A DNA stretch of 64,000 nt from SIG480 sp045636865 (GTDB taxonomy: Bacteria > Bacillota > Clostridia > Oscillospirales > JAAYXM01), in assembly GCA_045636865.1 (NCBI GenBank), contig JAZTYJ010000004.1:124001-188000 (forward strand), given 5' to 3'. How positions within the stretch are numbered: the stretch's first letter is position 1; every line of letters starts with the position of its first letter. The position numbers and the translations under genes are program-made. This document shows, piece by piece, positions 33,208 to 40,616 of this stretch. The notes beneath the pieces are model-generated. The model saw only the letters and a program-made list of their open reading frames with translations, had not been told where the DNA came from and searched no databases.

Positions 33208-33743
33208 TATATGCTGTAAAGAGAAACGCCTGTTTCGCCGTCAATCTCATCAAGAAAAACAGAGACAAGCTCGTTTTTTGAGGTCGGGATGTTCTTACCG
33301 ACAAAATCCGGGCGGATGGGAAGCTCGCGGTGTCCGCGGTCGATGAGGACTGCAAGCTGAATTGACTTCGGACGTCCGAAACGGAAAACAGAGTCGATGG
33401 CGGCTCGCGCGGTGCGGCCCGTATAGATAACATCGTCTACGATTATTACGTTGTAATTGCTGACGTCAACGGGAATCTCACAGCCTTCTGTCGTGGGGAG
33501 GGGGAGCGGCTCTGTGAGATCGTCACGATAAAGGGTAATATCCGTGTGTCCCATAGGAACGTCGATTCCCTCAAACTTCTTTATATTGTCGCGAAGCATT
33601 TTTGCAAGGGGGATTCCTCTGCGCTTGACGCCGAGTAGACAAATTCCCTCTGCACCGCGGTTTTTCTCTATTATTTCATGCGTGATACGGGCAACCGAGC
33701 GATAGAGGCTTGCCTCGTCCATTATCTTTGCTTTAAACTCCAT
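33207..33743 (-). CDS. pyrR: Bifunctional pyr regulator/uracil phosphoribosyltransferase PyrR
   Basis: This 178-residue PRTase-fold protein binds pyr mRNA in response to UMP and can make UMP from uracil and PRPP. The PRPP motif VIIVDDVIYTGRTAR is at residues 99-113. The LLGVKRRGIPLA and IDRGHRELPIRPDFVGKNIPTS segments are diagnostic for PyrR. AAAGGAGG precedes the ATG. No other pyr gene is adjacent, so it is detached from the operon it may regulate. Confidence 0.96.
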   Translation of the reverse strand: MEFKAKIMDEASLYRSVARITHEIIEKNRGAEGICLLGVKRRGIPLAKMLRDNIKKFEGIDVPMGHTDITLYRDDLTEPLPLPTTEGCEIPVDVSNYNVIIVDDVIYTGRTARAAIDSVFRFGRPKSIQLAVLIDRGHRELPIRPDFVGKNIPTSKNELVSVFLDEIDGETGVSLYSI

Positions 33744-33772
33744 AATATAGAGCCTCCTTTATGGGTTTTATT

Positions 33773-33801
33773 ATTATACCAAAGCAAAAACGCATAGTCA
33801 A
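33773..33801 (-). promoter_or_regulatory. Promoter of pyrR
   Basis: On the minus strand TTGACT (33801-33796), 17 bp, TATAAT (33778-33773). The leader is short, so no PyrR-binding attenuator fits. Confidence 0.7.
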
Positions 33802-33820
33802 GACGGCCGTAAAAAATTTA

Positions 33821-33849
33821 TTGACAAAGTCTTCTTGTTTTGCTAAAAT
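33821..33849 (+). promoter_or_regulatory. Promoter of the gtrA-like gene
   Basis: TTGACA (33821-33826), 17 bp, TAAAAT (33844-33849), followed by a leader of about 27 nt. Confidence 0.7.
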
Positions 33850-33882
33850 AAATTTAAATTGTTTGTGGAACGGAGAACTAAA

Positions 33883-34290
33883 ATGGAAAACAAAAGTCGC
33901 GCAGAGATTATAAGGGCGATAAAGTTCACTCTTTTCTCAATAAGTGCGGGAGTTATCCAGATTATAAGCTTTGCGCTTTTGAACGAAGTTTTCAGATTAA
34001 ACTACTGGGTTTGTTATCTTACGGCACTTATCCTGTCGATTTTGTGGAACTTCACGCTCAATCGCAATTTCACCTTCAAATCCGCATCGAATATACCGCT
34101 TGCAATGCTCAAAACGCTCGCGTTCTACGCGGTTTTTACGCCGGCATCCACCATTTTTGGAAATTTCCTTGTTGAGGATCTTTTGTGGAACGAATACCTT
34201 GTAACGATTATGAATATGCTCATAAATTTCGTAACCGAATTTTTATATCAGAGATTTTTCGTGTTTGGAAAAAGTATCGACACGAAGTGA
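33883..34290 (+). CDS. GtrA family membrane protein
   Basis: This 135-residue protein has four transmembrane helices in the GtrA pattern, including the segment LILSILWNFTLNRNFTFK that is diagnostic for the family. GtrA proteins are thought to flip polyprenyl-linked sugars or assist cell-surface glycosylation. I start at ATG 33883, six bases after GGAGA; an in-frame TTG at 33859 has no site. It is 46 bp before the LacI gene. No terminator is seen between them, so they may share a transcript. Confidence 0.85.
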   Translation: MENKSRAEIIRAIKFTLFSISAGVIQIISFALLNEVFRLNYWVCYLTALILSILWNFTLNRNFTFKSASNIPLAMLKTLAFYAVFTPASTIFGNFLVEDLLWNEYLVTIMNMLINFVTEFLYQRFFVFGKSIDTK

Positions 34291-34336
34291 AAAATTACTA
34301 AACTTTTTATAAAACATACAGAAAACAGGTGTACTG

Positions 34337-35329
34337 ATGAAAAAAATTACCATAAAAGAAATAGCAAAGATGGCGGGCGTTTCCGTTACGGCGGTCTCGT
34401 TTGTATTGAATGAAAAACCGGGTGTAAGCGAAGAGACACGAAAAATTGTCAAAGATATAATCGAAAAGACCGGATTTCGCCCCAGCATCAATTCAAAAAG
34501 GCTTCTTCTCAACAAGAGCTTCAACATAAGCCTTATTGTAAATCAGAATTCGTCTCCGTTTGAAGACCTTTTTTATTTTGAGATAATGAACGGTATTCTG
34601 AATCAGAGCACGAAATACGGCTACAACATTGTTATAAACAAGCCTAAAAAAGGCGACCTTCCCGACAACGTTTATTCAGGCGATGCCGACGGAATGATTT
34701 TTATGCAGGATATTCCGCTTTCGATGAAGAAGAAGGCAACTGCAAGCGGAGTGCCGTTTGTTGTCGTCGATGCTCACGGAGGAGATATGTCGCAGATATC
34801 GGTGAGTGCGGACTATACTCAGGCGGCATATATGGCAACATCCTACCTCATTGAAAAAGGACACAGGAAAATTGCAATGCTTTCGTCGAAAGTTGTCCCT
34901 GATTTTTACAAGCAGACACTTCAGGGATATACCAACGCGCTTTTGGAAAATTCTATCGCTGTGCTTCCCGAATTCATAGAGAATACGGCAGAAAATGAAG
35001 AGACTGCATACAACGTCGCAAAGGAAATTCTCTCGAAGGAGGAGCGTCCGAGCGCAATTCTCTGTACGATTGACAGTTTTGCGGTCGGTGCGATGCGATG
35101 CGCAAAGGATATGGGATTATCCGTGCCGGAGGATGTTTCGTTTATGGGTATTGATGATATTCTCCTCGCAAGATATATTGAGCCGAAGCTCACGACCATA
35201 AAGATAGACAAGACCGAAATGGGTGCAATTGCCATGGATCTTCTCCGCCGTATGATCAGCGGAAAGCCTGTTAAGAGCTATTCTATCCCGATGCAGCTTG
35301 TTGAGCGCGATTCGGTTAGAAAAATGTAA
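34337..35329 (+). CDS. LacI-family transcriptional regulator (DegT locus)
   Basis: This 330-residue regulator has the N-terminal HTH (ITIKEIAKMAGVSVTAVSFV, about residues 4-23) and hinge, and a sugar-binding-protein-like domain. MGIDDILLARYIEPKLTTIKID near the C-terminus is the usual dimer region of the family. It lies beside an alpha/beta hydrolase gene and the DegT/isomerase/PIG-L genes. It is the best local candidate to bind the operator CTAAAACGATTTAG in the DegT promoter. Its own upstream region has no copy of that site. The effector is unknown. Confidence 0.9.
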   Translation: MKKITIKEIAKMAGVSVTAVSFVLNEKPGVSEETRKIVKDIIEKTGFRPSINSKRLLLNKSFNISLIVNQNSSPFEDLFYFEIMNGILNQSTKYGYNIVINKPKKGDLPDNVYSGDADGMIFMQDIPLSMKKKATASGVPFVVVDAHGGDMSQISVSADYTQAAYMATSYLIEKGHRKIAMLSSKVVPDFYKQTLQGYTNALLENSIAVLPEFIENTAENEETAYNVAKEILSKEERPSAILCTIDSFAVGAMRCAKDMGLSVPEDVSFMGIDDILLARYIEPKLTTIKIDKTEMGAIAMDLLRRMISGKPVKSYSIPMQLVERDSVRKM

Positions 35330-35332
35330 GAT

Positions 35333-35363
35333 AAAGAGGATACGGACACGTATCCGCTTTTTT
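35333..35363 (+). terminator. Terminator after the second lacI-type gene
   Basis: AAAG-a-GGATACG pairs with CGTATCC-g-CTTT around GACA, then a T tract. Confidence 0.75.
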
Positions 35364-35377
35364 GTCGATAAAATGTA

Positions 35378-35406
35378 TTTACTTATTGCAGGACGTATGA
35401 TATAAT
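35378..35406 (+). promoter_or_regulatory. Promoter of the alpha/beta hydrolase gene
   Basis: TTTACT (35378-35383), 17 bp, TATAAT (35401-35406). Confidence 0.6.
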
Positions 35407-35429
35407 CTCTGTAATTTCGAGAGGAGAAG

Positions 35430-36182
35430 ATGATGATGTACAATGACAAGAAGTTTATAAATAAAGATACTGTGTCTTTTTATGCAAATACAAATGAAGA
35501 ATTTATTAAAAAGCCGGTCAAGGGAATTATTGCAGAGTTTCCGGGGCTTGACGGCGGCTCGTGCATCGGTGGAACGCTTCCGTGTGCAACATACGACACC
35601 GAGTGGACGCGCCGTTTTGCAGAAAAGGGTATTGTCGTCGCATACCTTTTCCCGGGACCGTGGAGCTGGGGACGTAAGGGCGTTTGCCGCATAGCAGATG
35701 CAGTTGTTGCGGCTATAGCGGATAAATACAGCCTCGGTGAAGATTTTCCGCTTGCAGTTTGTGGCGGCAGTATGGGAGGCGTCGGAACTGTGATGTTTTC
35801 CTCACAGACAAGGTTTAAGCTTCGCGCTGCGGCCATTGCTTGCCCGTGTGTTGATGCAAGCGACAGACTCACTTGCCATCCGGAATTTCCGAGAACTTAT
35901 ATCAGCGCGATAGCAGGGCTTGATATGGAGTTTGAAGACGGTCTTCGCGAAATTTCGCCAATCCATTGCATAGATAAGATGCCTGACATCCCGTACTTCA
36001 TATGCAGTGATAGAGAGGACGAAGTTTTCCCTGAAGAGCAGTGCGATATGTATGTGGAAAAACTCAAAGGTGCAGGCAAAAGTGTAGAGTATTACAGACA
36101 ACCCGGGATGAAGCATGGCGAATTCTTGCCTGAAGTAAGAGAAAAGTTACATGTATTTCTTGAAGAGGCGATTCTTGGATAA
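35430..36182 (+). CDS. Alpha/beta hydrolase (esterase/peptidase-like)
   Basis: A protein of about 250 residues. The nucleophile elbow GGSMGG places the catalytic Ser near residue 114. The Asp is in ICSDREDEVF and the His in GMKHGEF, so the triad looks complete. The oxyanion and core strands resemble prolyl-oligopeptidase or acyl-esterase relatives. Three ATG codons in a row occur at 35430-35438; GAGAGGAG is so close that the second or third may be used. It has no signal peptide. It could remove an acyl group from the locus substrate, but this is inference. Confidence 0.75.
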   Translation: MMMYNDKKFINKDTVSFYANTNEEFIKKPVKGIIAEFPGLDGGSCIGGTLPCATYDTEWTRRFAEKGIVVAYLFPGPWSWGRKGVCRIADAVVAAIADKYSLGEDFPLAVCGGSMGGVGTVMFSSQTRFKLRAAAIACPCVDASDRLTCHPEFPRTYISAIAGLDMEFEDGLREISPIHCIDKMPDIPYFICSDREDEVFPEEQCDMYVEKLKGAGKSVEYYRQPGMKHGEFLPEVREKLHVFLEEAILG

Positions 36183-36191
36183 GAAAACAAA

Positions 36192-36221
36192 AAAGGCTGA
36201 ACGGAAATCCGTTCAGCCTTT
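36192..36221. terminator. Bidirectional terminator
   Basis: AAAGGCTGAACGGA pairs perfectly with the TCCGTTCAGCCTTT arm between the convergent hydrolase and PIG-L genes. Confidence 0.88.
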
Positions 36222-36231
36222 AAAATTTCTT

Positions 36232-36948
36232 TTACGGTAAGAGTCTGTGGGGAGTCATGCGGTAAGCATCGTTGCAGCGAACAAATGCCTCTGCATACTT
36301 AACGCCACACTGCATACCTCTGTATTTTGCCGTGATGGTCATATCCTCCGTGAAGGTATCCTCTGCTGAATAACCTGCATAGTTATCTGCCATCCATGCC
36401 TGCTGACTTTCGTGGCAAAGAAACATTTTCTTCTTTGTCTCGAAGTGATCGGTAATGTCGACATAATCGGTCGGAACAAAGCCCATACCCTTTGCCGGTT
36501 CAAAGTAATAAATTACGGGGAGAGTCGGGCAGGGGGGTTCTTCTGTTTCGATTTTTGCGATCGGAATCATAACCTGAATGTCGTTGATGATTTTGCTTGT
36601 AAGCATATGGTCGGGGTTATAGTCCTGCGGATTATGAGTGAGGATAACGTCTGCTTTGCAATGTCTTACGAGGTTGATGAAGTTTATGCGGACTGAAAGG
36701 TCCTCATAGAAAAGCTCATCATCGTAATCAAGGCAGATGTATTCTGCGCCGATGATAGCTGCACTCTTTGCGGCCTCGCGCTTGCGGATTGCGCCGATCT
36801 CATCCTTCGGAAGAGTTGCAGAACCGATGTTGCCGTTTGTAGCTGTTGCGATGAAGACCTTATGACCTTCCGCGGCATATTTTGCGAGTGTTCCTGCGCA
36901 GTTGATTTCGATATCATCGGGATGTGCGCCGATAGCCAATATATTCAT
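36232..36948 (-). CDS. PIG-L/LmbE-family deacetylase
   Basis: This 238-residue zinc-dependent N-deacetylase-like protein has AHPDD at residues 8-12 and a matching HNPQDYNPDHMLTS zinc region near residue 104. Family members deacetylate GlcNAc-type sugars in GPI, mycothiol, bacillithiol and antibiotic pathways. It is the last gene of the DegT-isomerase-PIG-L run, suggesting an N-acetylated amino sugar or cyclitol. AAAGGAG precedes the ATG. A perfect 24-nt palindrome lies between it and the isomerase gene. Substrate unknown. Confidence 0.88.
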   Translation of the reverse strand: MNILAIGAHPDDIEINCAGTLAKYAAEGHKVFIATATNGNIGSATLPKDEIGAIRKREAAKSAAIIGAEYICLDYDDELFYEDLSVRINFINLVRHCKADVILTHNPQDYNPDHMLTSKIINDIQVMIPIAKIETEEPPCPTLPVIYYFEPAKGMGFVPTDYVDITDHFETKKKMFLCHESQQAWMADNYAGYSAEDTFTEDMTITAKYRGMQCGVKYAEAFVRCNDAYRMTPHRLLP

Positions 36949-36971
36949 ATGAGTCGCTCCTTTATAAAATA

Positions 36972-36995
36972 GAGGGTGGGTTGCAACCCACCCTC
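36972..36995. repeat. Perfect 24-nt palindrome inside the operon
   Basis: The sequence reads GAGGGTGGGTTGC and continues as its own complement to 36995. It forms an 11-bp stem in the 89-bp gap between the isomerase and PIG-L genes. The T tract after it on the minus strand is weak, so it may be a leaky terminator or mRNA-stabilising hairpin. Confidence 0.6.
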
Positions 36996-37037
36996 AAGTT
37001 TTGAACTTGTTAAATTAAATTCCGTAAAGCTATGGGA

Positions 37038-38072
37038 TTAGTTAAGACCCATAAGAAGCTCCATAACGTAGAGCTCAAGCTTTTCGTAGTCGCGCTCTGC
37101 AACACACTTTGCCTGGTAGTCATAGTCAAACTTCTCAACCTTAGCTTCAAGAGCCTTAGCGATCTTTAAGCTGTTGATGAGGTGCTGATAGCTGCCTTCC
37201 TGCTTCTGAGTTCTCATGACCTTGACGTCAAGACCGATGTACTCACCGTTCTTGCCAAAATCTGTTTCAGCGAGAACCTTCATCTGGTTGAATGCTGCGC
37301 GGAGGTTTTCAACACCAAAGCTCTTGTCCTGGACAAACTTCATGCCGTTCTGGTCGTTGAGGTGAACGCCCCAGAGCTTGCCCATAGCTGATGCAAAACC
37401 GATTTCGCTTGCAGGATCAAGACCTGCGAGCATTGCGTGAGCTGACTCAAGGAGACCGCCAACACGTGACGGATCCTTTGTTGCAGCAGAGATAGCCATA
37501 CAATGTCCCATTGTCGGGCAAACGCTGCGGTCGATCGGCTCATTCGGCTTTGTTTCGATGAGAACCTTGATGTCCTTATCGTAGTCGAGCATCTTGTTGA
37601 TAGCGTCGATGAGGCGCTTTGTTGATTCTACCGGGCTCTTGCTTTCGTAGCAGAGTGTGCCTTCGCGAGCGAGCCAGAGAACGATTTTATCACATCCGAG
37701 AACCTTTGCGATGTCGATTGAGCGGTAAGCTCTCCACATAGCATATTCTCTGTCTTCTGCGCTGTTTGAGCAGAAGCCACCGTCTGTTGTGTGCGGATCA
37801 AACCAGAGACGCGGAGCAACGAATTCAGCAGCGAGATCATACTTATCAAGAAGAGCCTTTACTTTCTTAGCTTCTTCGATGATTTCTGCTTCTGTGTAGT
37901 TGTTGATGTTCGGAACAGCGTCGTCATCATGGAACTGGATAGCATCAAAACCGATTTCCTTAAAGGTTTTGATTTTTTCCTCAAACGGGATAGTGTCGCG
38001 GACTGCAGGACCGTAAGCGTCTGCACCTTCGTGAACGTTCCACGGACCGACTGAATACTTGAATCTTGACAT
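37038..38072 (-). CDS. Xylose isomerase-like TIM-barrel sugar isomerase
   Basis: This 344-residue protein is a TIM barrel. Strands end in acidic or His metal ligands: FHDDDAVPNINNYTE near residue 48, LIETKPNEP near 172, the GLLESAHAML segment and GVHLNDQNG near 235. This resembles xylose isomerase and AP-endonuclease-2-family sugar isomerases or epimerases, though its overall similarity to true XylA is closer than to short epimerases. AGGAGGG precedes the ATG. It follows the DegT gene, with a 131-bp gap that carries a decayed copy of its own 5' end. The substrate is unassigned. Confidence 0.82.
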   Translation of the reverse strand: MSRFKYSVGPWNVHEGADAYGPAVRDTIPFEEKIKTFKEIGFDAIQFHDDDAVPNINNYTEAEIIEEAKKVKALLDKYDLAAEFVAPRLWFDPHTTDGGFCSNSAEDREYAMWRAYRSIDIAKVLGCDKIVLWLAREGTLCYESKSPVESTKRLIDAINKMLDYDKDIKVLIETKPNEPIDRSVCPTMGHCMAISAATKDPSRVGGLLESAHAMLAGLDPASEIGFASAMGKLWGVHLNDQNGMKFVQDKSFGVENLRAAFNQMKVLAETDFGKNGEYIGLDVKVMRTQKQEGSYQHLINSLKIAKALEAKVEKFDYDYQAKCVAERDYEKLELYVMELLMGLN

Positions 38073-38099
38073 AATAAAACCCTCCTGAATATATTATAT

Positions 38100-38204
38100 T
38101 TTTGTTTTTTTCTCAAACGGAATTGTTTCACGGACTGCAGGGCTGAAAGTGTCTGCGCCTTCGTGAAAATTCCGGGGACCGACTGAATACTTGAATTTTG
38201 ATAT
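38100..38204 (-). pseudogene. Relic of a duplicated isomerase 5' end
   Basis: Read on the minus strand, this stretch translates without gaps as ISKFKYSVGPRNFHEGAD followed by TFSPAVRETIPFEKKTK. That matches residues 1-35 of the adjacent isomerase (MSRFKYSVGPWNVHEGAD...), with the start ATG changed to ATA. The match then ends in a T-rich stretch just before the ribosome site of the intact gene. It overlaps the DegT stop by one base. It is best explained as the remnant of a tandem duplication. Confidence 0.85.
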
Positions 38205-39418
38205 TAGAGGCTGAGAATGATGTTTCTGAGGTTGTCTGCAACCTGCTTGATTTCCTCTTCTGTTGAGAGGATGTTGATGCCGTAGCCTGATCCGAGACCC
38301 TTATCAACAACACCGACGCTGATATTGACTGCACGGTCAAGGATTGAGTCTGTCTGCGGGAGCATATGCTTTGCATATTCTCTGTCGTTTACGTTCATTG
38401 TGTTAGCCGGCATAAGCTTGTTGAGAACCTGCTCCATATTGTTGTAAACGTGCCAGCCTGAATATGCGATCGGTCTGCCGCCTGTCTTTTCGCAGAACTT
38501 TTCAGCAAGCTCTTTTGTGTCAAAGAGGATTGTGAGAAGTGTTGCGCATTCGCCTTCGTCGTTGATCTTTCTAAAGGAGATGTGCGGAAGGTCCTTGAGC
38601 ATATCCTTAAGCATTGCTTTTTTAGCTCTGAGTGTTGCGAGGATTTCATCGAGCTTGCGTGTCTGAGCAAGAGCAACAGCACCTGTGAGCTCGTTCATTC
38701 TCATGTTCATACCGATTATGCTGCGGTTACCGATTTCAACGCCTGTACGGTTGGGCTTGTGACCCTGATCGTGATAACCGAAAGCTCTCTCGTAGAGGTT
38801 TTCGTCGTTTGTGATAACAGCGCCGCCGTCACCTGTTGAGATTGTCTTGAAAACGTTGAGTGAGAAAGCACCGATGTTGCCGTATGTACCGCAACGCTTA
38901 CCCTTGTAGCTTGCGCCGACAGCCTGGCAGCAGTCTTCAAGAACGTAGAGGTTGTGCTTCTTTGCGATAGCCATGATAGCGTCCATATCGCAGGGGTTGC
39001 CGAGCATATGTACCGGAAGGATAGCCTTTGTCTTCGGTGTGATAAGCTCTTCGATCTTTGTCGGGTCGATGGTGAGAGATTCGTCGATCTCTGCAAGAAC
39101 CGGAATTGCACCGGAGAGCATAATTGTTGAGATTGATGCGATGAAAGTGTAACCCGGAACGATTACTTCATCACCTGCACCGATTCCGAGAGCTGCAAGA
39201 GCTGCAAGGAGTGAGCAGGTTCCGCTTGTTGTAGCAACAGCGTACTTTGCGCCCATAGTCTTCTTGAGTGCTTCTTCGAAATCTACGACTTTGTGTGTAT
39301 AGCCCTCTGCTGAAGCATCACCGTAACGGAAAAGGTATCTGCCTTCAAGGACTTCCATAACTTCTTTTCTTTCTTCTTCACCGAATACGAATGATCCGGG
39401 TCCGCCTGATCTTGCCAT
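38204..39418 (-). CDS. DegT/DnrJ/EryC1/StrS-family aminotransferase
   Basis: This 404-residue PLP enzyme of the sugar aminotransferase family has the Schiff-base lysine in FSLNVFKTISTGDGG (K191) and the pyridine-nitrogen Asp in LEDCCQ (D162). The N-terminal GGPGSFVFGEEERKEV segment and the C-terminal half are full length. Such enzymes aminate keto-sugars or inososes, and some run in catabolic direction. AGGAGG precedes the ATG. The gene has a near-perfect promoter with a LacI-type operator and is followed by the isomerase and PIG-L genes. Substrate unknown. Confidence 0.9.
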   Translation of the reverse strand: MARSGGPGSFVFGEEERKEVMEVLEGRYLFRYGDASAEGYTHKVVDFEEALKKTMGAKYAVATTSGTCSLLAALAALGIGAGDEVIVPGYTFIASISTIMLSGAIPVLAEIDESLTIDPTKIEELITPKTKAILPVHMLGNPCDMDAIMAIAKKHNLYVLEDCCQAVGASYKGKRCGTYGNIGAFSLNVFKTISTGDGGAVITNDENLYERAFGYHDQGHKPNRTGVEIGNRSIIGMNMRMNELTGAVALAQTRKLDEILATLRAKKAMLKDMLKDLPHISFRKINDEGECATLLTILFDTKELAEKFCEKTGGRPIAYSGWHVYNNMEQVLNKLMPANTMNVNDREYAKHMLPQTDSILDRAVNISVGVVDKGLGSGYGINILSTEEEIKQVADNLRNIILSL

Positions 39419-39454
39419 AGTATCATCCTCCTGATTTTACTTATTAATAATATA

Positions 39455-39483
39455 ATTATACTAAATCGTTTTAGAGTTGTCAA
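39455..39483 (-). promoter_or_regulatory. Promoter of the DegT operon
   Basis: On the minus strand TTGACA (39483-39478), exactly 17 bp, TATAAT (39460-39455): a full-consensus promoter. The spacer is occupied by the operator below, so a bound repressor would exclude RNA polymerase. Confidence 0.88.
39461..39474. promoter_or_regulatory. LacI-family operator in the promoter spacer
   Basis: CTAAAACGATTTAG (minus strand) has CTAAA/TTTAG arms around the central CG. A second, weaker match (11 of 14, TGAAAACGATTTAT on the plus strand at 39528-39541) lies 67 bp away at the end of the upstream gene and could be an auxiliary site. Confidence 0.75.
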
Positions 39484-39537
39484 TATCCAATAATAAAATA
39501 TAAAAAATTTTAAATCGGAAAGCTATCTGAAAACGAT

Positions 39538-40470
39538 TTATTCAACATAGTTTTTGACGAAGATATCCGCGTCTTCATCCGTTTCGGGGAAAGCGACATC
39601 GGTGTACATACACCAGCATTCGCTGTGGCAAACCTCATCACCGGGGAATAGCTTGGAGAGAATGCCGATGCTTTCGCACTCGAGCATATCCTTTGCGGTA
39701 AAGGTCTCAAAGTTGCAGTTTCTGTCGGGGTGCGGCATGTCTTCGTTGGTATCAAAGTATTTCACAAAAACATTGCCACGGTTAAAGTATGCCGCCCAGC
39801 CGTGCTGACTGAGGGTTCCGAACTTGAATTTTTCGGGAACCGTTGCATCGTGTGAAAGGCGGATATATTTATCGCCCCACGAAACTCTCGGATCCATCAT
39901 TTTTGTGTGCCGCCACAGAACAAAGTGGCGGTTGTCAAGCAGGGTTTCTTCGTGTGTTGCAACGGGGATAAGCTCGCATCCGCCCGGAGCAAGAACCGTA
40001 AGTGCCCACGGTGCAAGAGTTATGGGAGCGCTCCCCGTATTCTTGATTTTATGGACGATGTGGAAGCAGTTCTCTTCCGGCATCGTCATTTCAAAAGAAA
40101 AAGAAAGACCGCGCTCTGCCTGTTCGGGAGGTGTCAGAATAACACCGTTTTCAATTATCTCATAAGAGACGGGTGCGTTGTCGGGATAGTACGTTTCGGG
40201 AAACTGCTCGGGACTTGTCCACATGCGGTGTCCGCCTCTGATATGCCAAATGCCCTTGTCCTTGCCGAACATCTCGATGCTTTCTTTTTCAAAAGCAAGC
40301 CCGTTTACATTATCTTCGATGTCTTCAAAAAACATATTCTCACGACCGATGGGAGAAAACCTTATAACCCTCGGACCGAAATCGAGTGTTACAAACGCCT
40401 CGTTTATGCCGTCGCAAAGGCGAAGGCATCTGCCCCAGGGAGAATATGTTACTTCTTTGATATTGATCAT
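39538..40470 (-). CDS. Galactose-mutarotase-like protein (DUF4380-like)
   Basis: This 310-residue, beta-rich protein has no signal peptide. The N-terminal RCLRLCDGINEAFVTLDFGP (about residues 13-32) and following strands resemble the galactose mutarotase-like superfamily, particularly DUF4380-type proteins. The later HIVHKIKNTGSAPITLAPWAL segment is also typical of such sandwiches. The catalytic residues of true aldose 1-epimerases are not evident. I start at ATG 40470 with GAAGG before it. It lies upstream of the DegT gene on the same strand with its own promoter. A carbohydrate-binding or anomer-converting role is inferred. Confidence 0.65.
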   Translation of the reverse strand: MINIKEVTYSPWGRCLRLCDGINEAFVTLDFGPRVIRFSPIGRENMFFEDIEDNVNGLAFEKESIEMFGKDKGIWHIRGGHRMWTSPEQFPETYYPDNAPVSYEIIENGVILTPPEQAERGLSFSFEMTMPEENCFHIVHKIKNTGSAPITLAPWALTVLAPGGCELIPVATHEETLLDNRHFVLWRHTKMMDPRVSWGDKYIRLSHDATVPEKFKFGTLSQHGWAAYFNRGNVFVKYFDTNEDMPHPDRNCNFETFTAKDMLECESIGILSKLFPGDEVCHSECWCMYTDVAFPETDEDADIFVKNYVE

Positions 40471-40507
40471 GGAATAAACCTTCTTTCGGATTTGCAATCA
40501 TATAAAA

Positions 40508-40536
40508 ATTATAACAAATTTCCACAAAATATTCAA
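40508..40536 (-). promoter_or_regulatory. Promoter of the mutarotase-like gene
   Basis: On the minus strand TTGAAT (40536-40531), 17 bp, TATAAT (40513-40508). No copy of the DegT operator is seen here. Confidence 0.65.
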
Positions 40537-40552
40537 TAGATAAAAATCATGC

Positions 40553-40581
40553 TTGCAAGATGACATAATTACATATATAAT
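40553..40581 (+). promoter_or_regulatory. Promoter of the exonuclease gene
   Basis: TTGCAA (40553-40558), 17 bp, TATAAT (40576-40581), divergent from the mutarotase-like gene promoter. Confidence 0.7.
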
Positions 40582-40616
40582 GTAACGTGGAGCATATTTA
40601 AGGACGTGTAAAAATA

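Noticed and set aside
34337..40470. Antibiotic (AHBA-type) biosynthetic cluster around the DegT gene
   Set aside because: No polyketide, glycosyltransferase or resistance genes are present. LacI control suggests substrate-induced metabolism instead.
39538..40539. Long plus-strand frames opposite the mutarotase-like gene
   Set aside because: They have no ribosome sites or recognisable protein features and mirror the codon bias of the minus-strand gene.
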